Assembly (NCBI RefSeq): GCF_964355755.1
Contig: NC_092671.1
Location: 27,342,070 to 27,406,069, forward strand
Length of the DNA stretch: 64,000 bases
DNA from: Antedon mediterranea
Lineage: Eukaryota; Echinodermata; Crinoidea; Comatulida; Antedonidae
Direction: 5' to 3'
Shown: one piece after another, positions 12,701 through 22,793 of the stretch
How the letters are laid out: every line of letters starts with the position of its first letter
Numbering within the stretch: the stretch's first letter is position 1
Notes under the pieces: model-generated
The model's input: the letters and a program-made list of their open reading frames with translations, nothing else
What the model was told of the DNA's origin: nothing
Database searches by the model: none
Translations under genes and position numbers: made by a program

Positions 12701-15700
12701 AGCATATTTCAAAATCCCCACTAATAGTATTAGATAGATTTTTCACTTTTTTTAATCTGCGAGTAACACAGTTGTATATATCTATCTATTGTCTACTTAC
12801 AATAGCTATACCAAGGGCTACCAGCAACCTATTAATAGACATAAACAAACTGATAATAGCCAGTAACTGTTAATAAACTATCTATTTTATACAATAGATA
12901 GATATGGACTACCAGATAGCTATTAGAAATCTATGATTATCATATCTATCAACTGTCTACTTATAATAGCTATACTAAGGCTACCAATAGACTGTTAACA
13001 AATAATTAATAGCCAGTAACTATTAATCAACTATCTATTTTATATAGCTGGGAAGTAGTCATTCCATCGTTCACTCATTGAGTTAAAATCCTTAGTAGGC
13101 GAGATAAAAAGGTCTACTTAAAAACTATTAGGGCTACTAAAAATAGAGCTATTTCTACTTACGACTACTTTTTTGCTATGGGATGGTAATTGGCCTTATA
13201 ATACATAAAGGCATCATGTCTCCAGTACTAAAGCCACTTAAAATGGCAAACTTGTTTTTTATTTATAACAAGTCTTCTTAAGTTTCTTTTTGTTCAATAT
13301 CTATATTTCTACTTAATATAATTTTGATTTTATTTTTTCATTAGTAGGAAACCAGAAATGATGAGTCCAGGGCCTGCAGAATGTTCAGATAACCTACCTC
13401 GAAAAAGATTAAGTTATGAAACCAATGGGTAAAGTTTTCATGATAGTAGTTCTTAGGGTATAAATACATAAATATGATACCGGTCAAAGGAATGGAAATG
13501 TGTTTGTCATACCTTTCTAGCCTTATATTTATTTTACATATTATTGTTTATACTTTAATTGCATCTTATATCTTCTTCCTGTCTGCTTTGTTATATGTAG
13601 TTTATGTAAAATTGCTAGGGAATGTCTAAAAAATCATAATTATTGTAGTAGCAATTGAATTCCAAAAATTCTTTACATTCATTTCAAAGAAGCTGTCCTC
13701 TTTAGTTTGTGAATATAATCTTGAACAGAAGCCCTTCTCGAAAAGAAGCTTATATAGAGTCCTAAAAAAGATTTCCATGGACTTCTTTTCAAGGGTTTAC
13801 AGTATATAATTTAATCTTTATTATTCATTGCTGGTTTAATAAAGTGACAAGAAACTAACTGGATTGATCTGTGAGCCACAAACCAGTTCAGAAAGAATAG
13901 GCAAAGACAAAGAAACAGTTAAAAGTGTAAAGCTTGGTTGAGATATCAACATCTCTCTGCTAACAATGTGCTATGTATTTCCATAGTTATTTTTTTCTCT
14001 CTTTTTTCCCAGCAGTTTGGACACTAATTCAGGATATAAATTCAAGCGGCAAAGGTTAACCGATAGTTATTCTGATATGGAAGTTATAGATTTAACGAGC
14101 GATAAGGAAAGGAAGGAGAGCAATACCAACGCAAATGTAAGCAAATGTTTTAGGAGAGATTTCTGCATGAAAGACAAATTTATTATATTAGTAGGAATTT
14201 TCAATTTCCATGTTTAGCTGCAAAAAGACAATTTTTTTTGTTTTGGTATATTAAAAATATTGTATAGCAGATCAAGCAAACATTGCAGTAGCTAGTTTTA
14301 AAACGCTGTTTATCTATTAATACCAGACACCATCTGATTTGATACTTACCAGACTCCACATTCCACATACAATATGCTGACTCAGAGATCAGTATTTCCA
14401 TGTTGCTGGCCTACATCTATTAGTACCAGACACCATCTGATTTGATACTTACCAGACTCCACATTCCACATACAATATGCTGACTCAGGGATCAGTATTT
14501 CCATGTTGCTGGCCTACATCTATTAGTACCAGACACCATCTGATTTGATACTTACCAGACTCCACATTCCACATACAATATGCTGACTCAGAGATCAGTA
14601 TTTCCATGTTGCTGGCCTACATCTATTAGTACCAGACACCATCTGATTTGATACTTACCAGACTCCACATTCCACATACAATATGCTGACTCAGAGATCA
14701 GTATTTCCATGTTGCTGGCCTACCTCTATTAGTACCAGACACCATCTGATTTGATACTTACCAAACTCCACATTCCACATACAATATGCTGACTCAGGGA
14801 TCAGTCTTTCCATGTTGCTGGCCTACATCTATTAGTACCAGACACCATCTCATTTGATACTTACCAGACTCCACATTCCACATACAATATGCTGACTCAG
14901 GGATCAGTATTTCCATGTTGCTGGCCTACATCTATTAGTACCAGACACCATCTGATTTGATACTTACCAGACTCCACATTCCACATACAATATGCTGACT
15001 CAGAGATCAGTATTTCCATGTTGCTGGCCTACCTCTATTAGTACCAGACACCATCTGATTTGATACTTACCAAACTCCACATTCCACATACAATATGCTG
15101 ACTCAGGGATCAGTCTTTCCATGTTGCTGGCCTACATCTATTAGTACCAGACACCATCTCATTTGATACTTACCAGACTCCACATTCCACATACAATATG
15201 CTGACTCAGGGATCAGTATTTCCATGTTGCTGGCCTACATTTATTAGTACCAGACACCATCTGATTTGATACTTACCAGACTCCACATTCCACATACAAT
15301 ATGCTGACTCAGAGATCAGTATTTCCATGTTGCTGGCCTACCTCTATTAGTACCAGACACCATCTGATTTGATACTTACCAAACTCCACATTCCACATAC
15401 AATATGCTGACTCAGGGATCAGTATTTCCATGTTGCTGGCCTACATCTATTAGTACCAGACACCATCTGATTTGATACTTACCAGACTCCACATTCCACA
15501 TACAATATGCTGACTCAGAGATCAGTATTTCCATGTTGCTGGCCTACATCTATTAGTACCAGACACCATCTGATTTGATACTTACCAAACTCCACATTCC
15601 ACATACAATATGCTGACTCAGGGATCAGTCTTTCCATGTTGCTGGCCTACATCTATTAGTACCAGACACCATCTGATTTGATACTTACCAGACTCCACAT

Positions 15701-18700
15701 TCCACATACAATATGCTGACTCAGGGATCAGTATTTCCATGTTGCTGGCCTACATCTATTAGTACCAGACACCATCTGATTTGATACTTACCAGACTCCA
15801 CATTCCACATACAATATGCTGACTCAGAGATCAGTATTTCCATGTTGCTGGCCTACCTCTATTAGTACCAGACACCATCTGATTTGATACTTACCAAACT
15901 CCACATTCCACATACAATATGCTGACTCAGGGATCAGTCTTTCCATGTTGCTGGCCTACATCTATTAGTACCAGACACCATCTCATTTGATACTTATCAG
16001 ACTCCACATTCCACATACAATATGCTGACTCAGGGATCAGTCTTTCCATGTTGCTGGCCTACATCTATTAGTACCAGACACCATCTCATTTGATACTTAT
16101 CAGACTCCACATTCCACATACAATATGCTGACTCAGGGATCAGTCTTTCCATGTTGCTGGCCTACATCTATTAGTACCAGACACCATCTGATTTGATACT
16201 TACCAGACTCCACATTCCACATACAATATGCTGACTCAGGGATCAGTCTTTCCATGTTGCTGGCCTACATCTATTAGTACCAGACACCATCTGATTTGAT
16301 ACTTACCAGACTCCACATTCCACATACAATATGCTGACTCAGGGATCAGTCTTTCCATGTTGCTGGCCTACCTCTATTAGTACCAGACACCATCTCATTT
16401 GATACTTACCAAACTCCACATTCCACATACAATATGCTGACTCAGGGATCAGTCTTTCCATGTTGCTGGCCTACATCTATTAGATGATGATGAAGTGATG
16501 CCACCATTATGGAAATAAATGTTCATTTTATTGAATCTTTCTTTATTCTGAAATACACTTTCAATACAATGTACTGGTTTCCAAAGTGGTTCAGTTCTTA
16601 ACTACATAAATGTAAACAAAATACAGTATATAAATGGACAAAAGATAATATAAAATTAAACCTAAAATTGTCAAAATCAAACAACAATTAAAGTAAGCAC
16701 ATTTAAAGGTAAAAACAGAAATAATTGAGATTTTTAAACAAGATAAAAGAAGTTTTAATCATTGAGCATTAATTAGATTTAGTTTTGAATTAAAATTAAA
16801 GTTTTGAAATTAGTGATTTGAAAGTTGATACTGTCATATCATAAAGATCATTTTTTATTTTGTTAGGTAGAAAGTTCCATAATTTTGTAGATCTGTAAAT
16901 AAAAGTTCTTTTACCTTGAGTATTATTCCATTTAGGTATTATCAAAGTGTTGTTACTTTGACTTCGTGTACCTTTATTGTGACTCTCTTCAGTAAATATA
17001 AATTGAGTTGATAAATAGGGGGATGCATGTCCATTTAGGCACTTAAAAAATATTAGTAGAATATGTTAATTCCATTTGTCCTTTAGTGTACTCCAACCAA
17101 GTGAGTTTAGGATATCACTAACATGAGTTTTGATATCTACTGATAATAATATTCTACCTAATCTATTTAATAAAATTTGAAAAGAATCTGAAAAGTCTAC
17201 TTTACAATTTGACCAGACACAACTACAATAATCAAATAAAGGAATAACTAGTGCATTGGCTAACATTTTCAGAGTGTTTGATAGAATAAAATATTTAATG
17301 CGTTTGGCAACTTTTGAATATTTAAATATTTAAAAGAATTTACTCTCTCAATAATATGGTTATTAAAAGAAACAGAGATATGTTTAAACTTACTATACAT
17401 GTGAGTAGTACTAAAAACCATAAGCTTTGTCTTTTTAATATTTAATGTTAGTTGGTTATCATTAAACCATTGAGTAACTTGATTAAAATTTACATCTATT
17501 TCATTTTGAAGCCTAAGTGGGTCAGATGAACTACATAAAAGTGTCGTATCATCAGCATACATGACACATTTACATGATATAGAATTAAGAAGTGAGTTAA
17601 CATATACAGTAAAACAAAAAGCAATGGTCCTAATATTGAACCTTGAGGAACTCCGATATTTACATTAAGTGATTCAGATTTAGATGAATTAATACTAACA
17701 ATTTGAGATCTTTGACTAAGATATGATTTAAACCATTTAAGCTCGGTATTATCATAGAGATATTATAGTGAACATAATATCTCTATGGTATTATTTATTC
17801 CAAAACCCCTTAATTTATTAAGCAAGATTTGATGATTTACCGTATCAAAGGCCTTTTTTAGGTCCAGGAATATTGCAGCTGTTGAAATACCTTCATCAAA
17901 ATTATTTAAAATATAGTATGTAACATCTAAGAGAGTGGTTTGGGTAAAATGATTTTTTCTGAAACCTGATTGAGAAGGATATAGAAGGTCATGAGATCTT
18001 AAATAAATGAACAGCACGTTCTATTATTTTTTAGACCAAAGGTAAAATAGAAATTGGATGATAATTACTTGGATCTGATTTACAAATGTAGCAAAGTGAA
18101 TCACATATTATTGGTGCTGCTAATTTTAAAAGTTTATAATTTATATTATCAATTCCGGTGGCTTTATTACTGGAAAATTTGCATATTTTATCAAAAAAAT
18201 AGTCAGATTTATCTACAAGAGTGTAATCTGTTGTCTTATTTACATTAGTATTTAAAAATTTACTTGCTTAAGAATTTCCTATTGACGTAAAATGAATATT
18301 TAATTCATTTGCTGTGTCCTTATCTGTAGTTGTATAATTTTCATTTTTATAAACTCTATTTACAGTTGATTTTGGTTTTGTAATTAGTTTATTTATGGTG
18401 TTCCATAGTTTTTTGGGGTTTTTAGTATTTTCTTTGATGGTGTTTATAGTACAATATTTCTTTTTTAGGTTCCTGTTGAAATTTTTCACTTTGTTTCTTA
18501 TTTGTTTAGCTGTGTCCCAATCTTTAGGATCATTAGTTTTATGAGCCTTTTTATAATAATAATCCCTATCTTTAGTTAATGTTATGTAATCTTTTGTTAC
18601 CCATTCAGGAAGTGAGCCTTTGTGGTTTTCCTTATTAAATAGGTTAAAGTCTGATCACTTATACCAAGACTTGATACTCGTGCTGTTGAAATATCCAAAT

Positions 18701-21700
18701 TTGCAACAAATTTTAAATCAATTATAGTTTTACTTGTATTAGTTACCCTAGTAAAATCATGTATTAGTTGGTTTAGATTACTATTTTTGGCCAATTTATT
18801 AATTTTACCTGCATTTTTTTTGTTACTTATATCTAAATTAAAATCACCTAAGTTCACAATATCGTTGTATGTAGAGGTGCATTGTTGAAACATAGTGTCA
18901 TGTTCATTTAAATATTCAGCCTTTGCAGTTGGTGGTCTATAGATATTTCCTAAAAGTAATGGTTTAGAATAGAGAGCTTCAATAGTTTGAATTTTTGAAT
19001 TGAATACCAGACTCCACATTCCACATACAATTTGCTGCCTCTGGTATCAGTATTTCCATGTTGCTGGCCCCCATATTTGGAACACGTTTCCACAGCATAT
19101 TCCATTCTCATTAAGGCCAATTTACACAGACGAGTAACGGTAAACAGAAAACCGAATAGCTTAGTCGTACATAAAATCTAGTGTATCTATCCTGTGCGTT
19201 TTTCCGCTCAACAGCCTGTCCGCTCCATGTTTTGTGTAAATGGTATATTTTTAATTGTTTACCACTTACTGTTACCACTCGTCTGTGTAAATTCACAAAT
19301 CACTCTTTTTCCTGTTGCATAACTGTTCCATCCTCCTTTTTTTTTGTGTATATTAATATTGGTTATGCAAGTTTATAAAATTTAGTTAGTGTTAGTTATT
19401 TATATTACATAGCCTATGTAAATATGTGAACGTGATTGGTTGAAACTGCATCACAAGACTACTGCTGCGAGGATCGTAAATCATATATTTCCTCGAGTAC
19501 TGATTATCGCCGCTTCAGGAAATATATATTCCCTCGAGCAAAATATTCCCTCGAGCAAAATATTCCCTTGGGGATGTCAAATCTTATATTTTACCTCTAA
19601 GCAGGCAATATCTGTATAGTAATGCACCTTGAAATTACACGGGGCAATATAAATAGTATGAGTATTTATGTAAGAAATTAAGAAAAATCTACTAGCAGTT
19701 TACTAGTGTAAATTTCCAGCCCTAACTCAGTTGTTTTGTTGGACAAAGTTCTATTTTATTGTAAGGTACCACCATCAACTTGCGGTTCTTTTATCTTTTT
19801 CATGCTATACAGGATGCAGACTCAAATTGCGAGTCCAAGTCCGTTGAACAAATGAGTGAAGAACAACAATTAGCATTTGCTATGGAGATGAGTCGGAAAG
19901 AAAGTTCTCGAAAAAATAAACAGCGTAGTCGAATGACCGAGGAAGACGAATTAGCCATTGCACTTGAAATGAGCATGCACGAAACCACATTCACGCCTAT
20001 TTCAAGTTCTCAAAGGACCCCTAAGTCATTGACAGCAGAACCAAGTAGAAAACATTTACGCTTTGATGGAAATTCCGTTAATCAAAACAGGGACAGTGGT
20101 ATAGGACTTTCTAACTTAGAGCAGGAAGTTAATGCAAAAGGAGAGAAAACATTACCAAATCATGTTCCTTCAAATGATAGTGGAATATCAATGGAAGGGG
20201 CTGAGCCTTTAGACAGACAAAAAAGTCCAGATTTAAATTACAGAGATTTTGCTGATGCCATTACAAATGAAGACAGATCTCCTCCAAAGCCTAGTAAAGA
20301 ACAAACAACCTTAACAAATGGAACACACAATTATAAAAGTAAGTATATATATTTTTTTATCATCATTTTTGTCAAGTTTAAAGTTCAATTTATTTATCTT
20401 TCAATCAACAAAAACAATGGAATATTTAAATGCAAGAAGGAACAAATAGCAAAATTCCTCATATATTGCTCAAAACATGAAAAATATAGATAAACGAAAA
20501 CTTTTTTTAAATATTTGTTATTAAAGATATTCAGTTTTCCAAAAATAGACCAGAAAAAACAAACATTCAAGTTTTTGGTCATCATTTAGTTGGTCTCTAA
20601 GTGATGGTTAGTGGCGTAAAGGACAGTTGGTCTAATTGTGTGTTAACTTTGATGACAATAATTCCACTGCTTTCTTTGGTGAAAAGAATCCATTACATTT
20701 GTCATTCTCATTAATATTCATAGAAATTCATTTTTTATTTTAAATGTAATATTTTATTATGTTCTACCAGATGATGCACCACAGAATAAAGAAGATGAAG
20801 ACAAAGCCTTGCAGCAAGCTTTAGAACTAAGCCTTCAAGGTAGTTTTAAAACGACAATAGTAACGAGAGCAATTAGATTACATACCCCCGACAAGGACTG
20901 ATATATCCAAAATTAAAAATGCTTAAAACACCAGTGCAGGCCAAACAGTTGTCTAAACCTAAAAAAATTGATGGGTCGCGAAATTGTTTCCGATACTGAA
21001 ACTTTTTAGCAATTATACACTGATTTATATGTGAAATGTTTTCAGTTTTGTAGAATCTACAACACTGATTACATTTGACATCTACAGTTTTTCCTTATGT
21101 TGACGTGTTACAAGTCCGTAGCGTACAAACAATTGGGAATCGACAACGGGGCAATGAACGCTTTTGCCGCATAGTTTGTTCTACAGTTTCTTCTAGTTCT
21201 ACAACGCTATTTTTCTGTAGTTTGCAAAAGAGTTTCAAAACTGCAAACTTTGATGTAGGCCTACCGGCGGTGGGAACTTTTACAATGAACATTAGAATAA
21301 TAGAAATAACAATATACTGGCAGAAAAAGTAGGCTACGATCGTTTTGCCAAATGCGAGCACCCCTACATTAGAATGTCATTTCCGGCCAACTAGAGGTAC
21401 CATTTATCATGATTTTTACGTGCGAGAGTACCATTTCCAGCCATCTAGGGGTGTCATTTAACAAAATTTACTTTGCCACAGGCTCCACCATGGGAGGGGG
21501 ATGTCTGTAAGATCAAATACGCAATGTTAGGTCGCGAAAATTCCCAAAACAGGATCATGGTGTCGCGGTCAAAAAAGGTTGTGAAATGCTGGTCTAATGT
21601 GATGTATTATGTTTATTAATAATTATGTAGTTTTCAGTTGGTGATCATACAATTTGGCAATCATCCAACATCCTAAAAGTAGTCCGGAATTGGGATCTTG

Positions 21701-22793
21701 GTACGGATTGCCTCCAAAATGTAATGCAGTCTTCCATGACCACATATCTAAAGTCACTTCCAAAATCTCATCTGTTTCAATAATTCTTGTTGGTCTTTTA
21801 GCTATGAGATCAATAAACTGCGCTTTATAAATGTTTTTCTATTTATTTATAGAATTTGAGAAAACAAGTACAAATAATGGTTTGCATTTAGACTTGGATT
21901 GTGTGCAGACAATTCAATATACAAAGGAAGAGGAGGAAGAACTAAAAAAGAATTACGAGGTAAGGAAGAATTATTTGTAAATGTCTCTTAATTTATGCTA
22001 GGTTTCCACTAGCAACGCAACGATGCAAAGTGCCATGTTGTGTAATCATAAGTGCCAACCGACGACGTAAGGTTTGTGCTGTAGAAGCAACAGTGATTTT
22101 ATGCAACAATGTAAGGCAAACACAAGAGAAACATAGTACAGCCTGTAAGTACGCAGAGTCACCAAGGTAAAGATTTACAGTAAAATGTTTTATTTCACTC
22201 AGATGGGGGTGAACACAATTGTTGGTAGGAAATTTTCTTATGTTGCTTCGGTTGTGTCACTAGTGGTTCCACTTCTTAGACATTAAATAACTGTTATCAG
22301 GCTTGTTTCAGTTGCGGGTGGGATCTTTATTTTCTTGGCAGCGGAAATATGACGAGAATGTTCTCAAAATAATGGTTAAATGTAGTCCACTGTGTGCCTT
22401 TTATTTCTGCGCACCATTTGGCTGTCATGGGGTTGCATATTAAAATAACGTTGAATGATTTGACTGCCTGGACATTTTGGGGTGAAGATGACATTTAATT
22501 GACGACCACTAGTTATTTTAAATAATTTTGTAACCAACTAACAGTCGGAACTTCAGCAATGTTTTTATTGGTTGATATAGAGCGGCCACATGGCAAACAG
22601 CTACAAGCTTATAAGCATCGTGAGTCATATAGGCGCAACACAGAATGTCGGACATTACATCAGCGATGCTTATGATTTCAAAAAATCTAGTTGGTTTACC
22701 TACAACGATTCACTGGTTTCGCAAATTTCCGCCGAAAGTGTTCAAGAATTGAGAAAGAGGAACGGTTACATTTTTTTCTATATGAACGAGTAA
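3646..22793 (+). CDS. USP37: USP37-type ubiquitin carboxyl-terminal hydrolase (multi-exon gene, N terminus not seen)
   Basis: Deubiquitinating cysteine protease of the USP family; in vertebrates USP37 acts in cell-cycle control and DNA replication. Eleven exons join in phase into about 646 codons. In order they carry the Cys box ([16 protein letters not shown], Cys codon 3668-3670), the [16 protein letters not shown] helix, a Cys-pair region ([15 protein letters not shown]), [11 protein letters not shown], a long insert with SIM-like, degron-like and three ubiquitin-interacting motifs, then the His box (GHYISDAYD, His codon 22653-22655) and WFTYND. The insert position and [16 protein letters not shown]-type wording match USP37 rather than other USPs. 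The vertebrate protein has about 340 residues before the Cys box; those exons are missing here. All junctions are GT/AG. Introns range from about 0.4 to 5.7 kb and carry most of the local repeats. The C-terminal end is uncertain: in-frame TAA at 22791-22793 overlaps a perfect donor. Confidence 0.93.
3775..4344. other. First part of USP37 intron, no recognised element
   Basis: AT-rich intron sequence. Around 4008-4025 a short stretch ending AGTGGCTTTCTAG matches the 3' end of the insert at 27712-28369, so it may be a terminal fragment of that family. Nothing else is recognised. Confidence 0.4.
4673..7667 (-). repeat. Helitron-like copy B, nested in F1 and carrying a further insertion
   Basis: On the element strand it starts TCTATATATAAATTT at 7667 and ends CGTACCATCTAG at 4673, flanked by A and T. 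The last 37 bases form a 12-bp-arm hairpin (CTAGATGGTACG / CGTACCATCTAG). Removing the 1641-bp insertion (5470-7110) and its 10-bp duplication leaves exactly 1344 bp, the same length as copy D at 62577-63920. No transposase or helicase ORF is present, so it would be non-autonomous. Confidence 0.68.
5470..7110. mobile_element. TIR DNA transposon (non-autonomous) nested in Helitron-like copy B
   Basis: Terminal inverted repeats GGGCATCA / TGATGCCC. Flanking direct repeats TGCAATACCA (5460-5469) and TGCAATACTA (7111-7120) match 9/10 and look like a target duplication. Subterminal regions hold several GGAGAGC / GCTCTCC inverted motifs near both ends (5490-5575, 6650-6680, 7025-7095), like clustered transposase binding sites of hAT-type elements. 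No ORF resembling a transposase was seen. Superfamily is uncertain. Confidence 0.65.
7995..8546. mobile_element. MITE with TTAAAGATGTATTGTCCCTT ends
   Basis: Inverted termini at 7995-8014 (TTAAAGATGTATTGTCCCTT) and 8526-8546 (AAAGGGACAATACATCTTTAA, the near-perfect complement). 552 bp, non-coding, in the USP37 intron just before the exon at 8607. A matching end (AAGGAGACAATATATCTTT) occurs alone at 11150-11168. Confidence 0.75.
8607..8733 (+). CDS. USP37: USP37 exon 2 of the visible set
   Basis: Acceptor ctacattttag, donor gtaagt at 8734. Completes the Lys codon and reads [10 protein letters not shown]...[19 protein letters not shown]. The block [10 protein letters not shown] corresponds to the conserved USP37 stretch just before DAHEF. 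The exon ends in phase 0, and the open frame running on to 8832 is intron read-through. Confidence 0.92.
8990..9604. mobile_element. TIR transposon, PIF/Harbinger-like by its 3-bp TAA duplication
   Basis: About 31-bp terminal inverted repeats starting CCCGCTGAATA (8990) and ending TATTCAGCGGG (9604), with a few mismatches. Flanked by TAA on both sides (8987-8989, 9605-9607), a target site size used by PIF/Harbinger elements. The right half (about 9393-9580) is a run of 15-17-bp units of the type GGCCGAGTTGACTTT. Non-coding; the frames open on the minus strand there are repeat artefacts. Confidence 0.72.
9651..9922 (+). CDS. USP37: USP37 exon 3: DAHEF helix and first zinc-type Cys pair
   Basis: Acceptor tttgtatag, donor gtaagt at 9923. 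Begins [16 protein letters not shown] and continues to [20 protein letters not shown] and [15 protein letters not shown] is the first Cys pair of the USP zinc-ribbon-like insertion. Ends two bases into a Lys codon. Confidence 0.93.
9923..10544. other. USP37 intron, no element recognised
   Basis: AT-rich intron. It opens just after the donor with a GGGCGGCCAATATGACC stretch. No repeat ends or ORFs were recognised. Confidence 0.5.
10545..10673 (+). CDS. USP37: USP37 exon 4: second Cys cluster
   Basis: Acceptor caatttcag, donor gtatgt at 10674. Reads [18 protein letters not shown], then [20 protein letters not shown]. The usual USP wording here is a C-x2-C pair (vertebrate USP37 has CEKC). Here it is C-x-C-x-C, so the metal-ligand spacing may differ. 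Confidence 0.92.
10674..11925. other. USP37 intron with a lone MITE end
   Basis: Mostly unremarkable AT-rich sequence. At 11150-11172 is an end matching the MITE at 7995-8546, without a recognisable partner end. The + frame open at 11436-11624 has no homology that I recognise. Confidence 0.5.
11926..12087 (+). CDS. USP37: USP37 exon 5: LQLKRYSY box
   Basis: Acceptor ttctttttag, donor gtaagt at 12088. Completes Arg, then [34 protein letters not shown]. This is the conserved LILHLKRY motif of USPs followed by the IPxYLxLxxHC wording typical of USP37. Ends two bases into a Gly codon. Confidence 0.93.
12546..13183. mobile_element. MITE with TCCCATA ends
   Basis: Long imperfect terminal inverted repeats (about 40 bp): TCCCATAACAAAAAG...ATAGCTCTAT at 12546 and its complement at 13143-13183. 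The interior is rich in short inverted TATCTATT / AATAGATA motifs. 638 bp, non-coding, in a USP37 intron. Confidence 0.72.
13345..13428 (+). CDS. USP37: USP37 exon 6 (alternative NAGNAG acceptor)
   Basis: The acceptor is TTAGTAG, so the exon can begin at 13345 or 13348 in the same frame, adding or dropping one residue. Donor gtaaag at 13429. Reads [18 protein letters not shown] and [10 protein letters not shown], a low-complexity linker after the catalytic half, with a small basic patch. Confidence 0.85.
13429..14012. other. USP37 intron, no element recognised
   Basis: AT-rich with a polypyrimidine tract just before the next exon. No repeat ends recognised. Confidence 0.5.
14013..14136 (+). 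CDS. USP37: USP37 exon 7: basic patch and SUMO-interaction-like motif
   Basis: The acceptor is CCCAGCAG, again a tandem NAGNAG (start 14013 or 14016). Donor gtaagc at 14137. Reads [20 protein letters not shown], then [26 protein letters not shown] (14038-14055) is a candidate nuclear signal. VIDLT (14083-14097) followed by acidic/Ser residues fits the consensus of a SUMO-interacting motif. Ends in phase 0. Confidence 0.88.
14315..16483. repeat. 103-bp minisatellite, 21 units, in a USP37 intron
   Basis: Units start TACCAGACACCATCT at 14321, 14424, 14527 and so on every 103 bp to 16381. Units differ at a handful of diagnostic sites (CTGA/CTCA, CAGACT/CAAACT, AGAG/AGGG, TATT/TCTT, ACATC/ACCTC). 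These form a repeated three-unit pattern at units 4-6 and 7-9, partly again at 10-11 and 15-17. A further partial unit reappears at 19009-19069, beyond the LINE insertion. Confidence 0.95.
16484..19008 (-). mobile_element. Non-LTR retrotransposon (jockey group, CR1/L2/Rex-like), 5'-truncated and mutated
   Basis: On the minus strand, in order: an AP-endonuclease domain fragment (19008-18597; [13 protein letters not shown], and LGISDQ where SDH is usual), a linker (18489-18268), and reverse transcriptase pieces (18017-17763 with [30 protein letters not shown] near 17650; [10 protein letters not shown] at 17562). The C-terminal part (17266-17066) includes [13 protein letters not shown]. Frames change several times and the catalytic SDH is altered, so it is inactive. 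The 3' end at about 16484 carries a short ATC-type tail (TCATCATCAT), as CR1/L2-like elements have. It lies inside the 103-bp minisatellite, antisense to USP37. Confidence 0.85.
19115..19296. mobile_element. Small MITE
   Basis: Inverted ends AATTTACACAGACGAGT (19119-19135) and ACTCGTCTGTGTAAATT (about 19277-19293), continuing imperfectly as AACGGTAA / TTACTGTTA. About 180 bp, in the USP37 intron after the LINE. Confidence 0.65.
19297..19812. other. End of USP37 intron, no element recognised
   Basis: Contains a few repeats of the word ATTCCCTCGAG (19487-19570), too short to classify. Otherwise plain intron sequence before the acceptor at 19812. Confidence 0.45.
19813..20338 (+). CDS. USP37: USP37 exon 8: two ubiquitin-interacting motifs and DSG degron-like motifs
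   Basis: The largest visible exon, acceptor tgctatacag, donor gtaagt at 20339, phase 0 in. It carries UIM 1 ([16 protein letters not shown]) and UIM 2 ([15 protein letters not shown]) about 30 residues apart, both fitting E-E-x-x-hydrophobic-x-x-A-x-x-x-S. DSGIGLS (20092-20112) and DSGIS (20176-20190) fit DSG-type beta-TrCP phosphodegrons. Vertebrate USP37 is known to be destroyed through SCF-beta-TrCP and has three UIMs; whether these copies act the same way is inference. Several SP sites (QKSPD, RSPPK) are candidate kinase targets. Confidence 0.92.
20771..20839 (+). CDS. USP37: USP37 exon 9: third ubiquitin-interacting motif
   Basis: Acceptor gttctaccag, donor gtagtt at 20840. Reads [35 protein letters not shown] is a clear UIM core. 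It is a 69-nt exon that can encode the whole motif, so skipping it would remove one UIM and keep the frame. Confidence 0.9.
20840..21852. other. USP37 intron, no element recognised
   Basis: Open frames on both strands at 21075-21361 overlap each other and have no recognisable product. The word 'ACCATTT..CCAGCCA/CCGGCCAACTAG' occurs twice (about 21375-21470). No clear repeat ends. Confidence 0.45.
21853..21959 (+). CDS. USP37: USP37 exon 10: acidic helix before the His box
   Basis: Acceptor tatttatag, donor gtaagg at 21960. Reads [36 protein letters not shown]. It corresponds to the MEYTEAEAEELKRNAE segment that leads into the catalytic His region of vertebrate USP37. Phase 0 out. Confidence 0.9.
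22000..22273. mobile_element. MITE with CACTAG-rich ends
   Basis: Imperfect inverted ends: GGTTTCCACTAGCAACGCAA (22001-22020) against TTGCTTCGGTTGTGTCACTAGTGGTTCC (about 22242-22269). About 275 bp in the USP37 intron. Confidence 0.55.
22581..22793 (+). CDS. USP37: USP37 exon 11: catalytic His box and C-terminal end of the domain
   Basis: Acceptor ggttgatatag. Reads [18 protein letters not shown], then [21 protein letters not shown] and ends GYIFFYMNE. Catalytic His is CAT 22653-22655; the third catalytic position is in YND at about 22704-22709. The exon either stops at TAA 22791-22793, giving a protein that ends right after the catalytic domain, or is spliced at the perfect donor GTAAGT (22790-22795) to a C-terminal exon. 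Vertebrate USP37 has a short tail after this point. No following exon was recognised. AATAAA occurs at 23101. Confidence 0.92.
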   Translation, partial: SGHMANSYKLISIVSHIGATQNVGHYISDAYDFKKSSWFTYNDSLVSQISAESVQELRKRNGYIFFYMNE

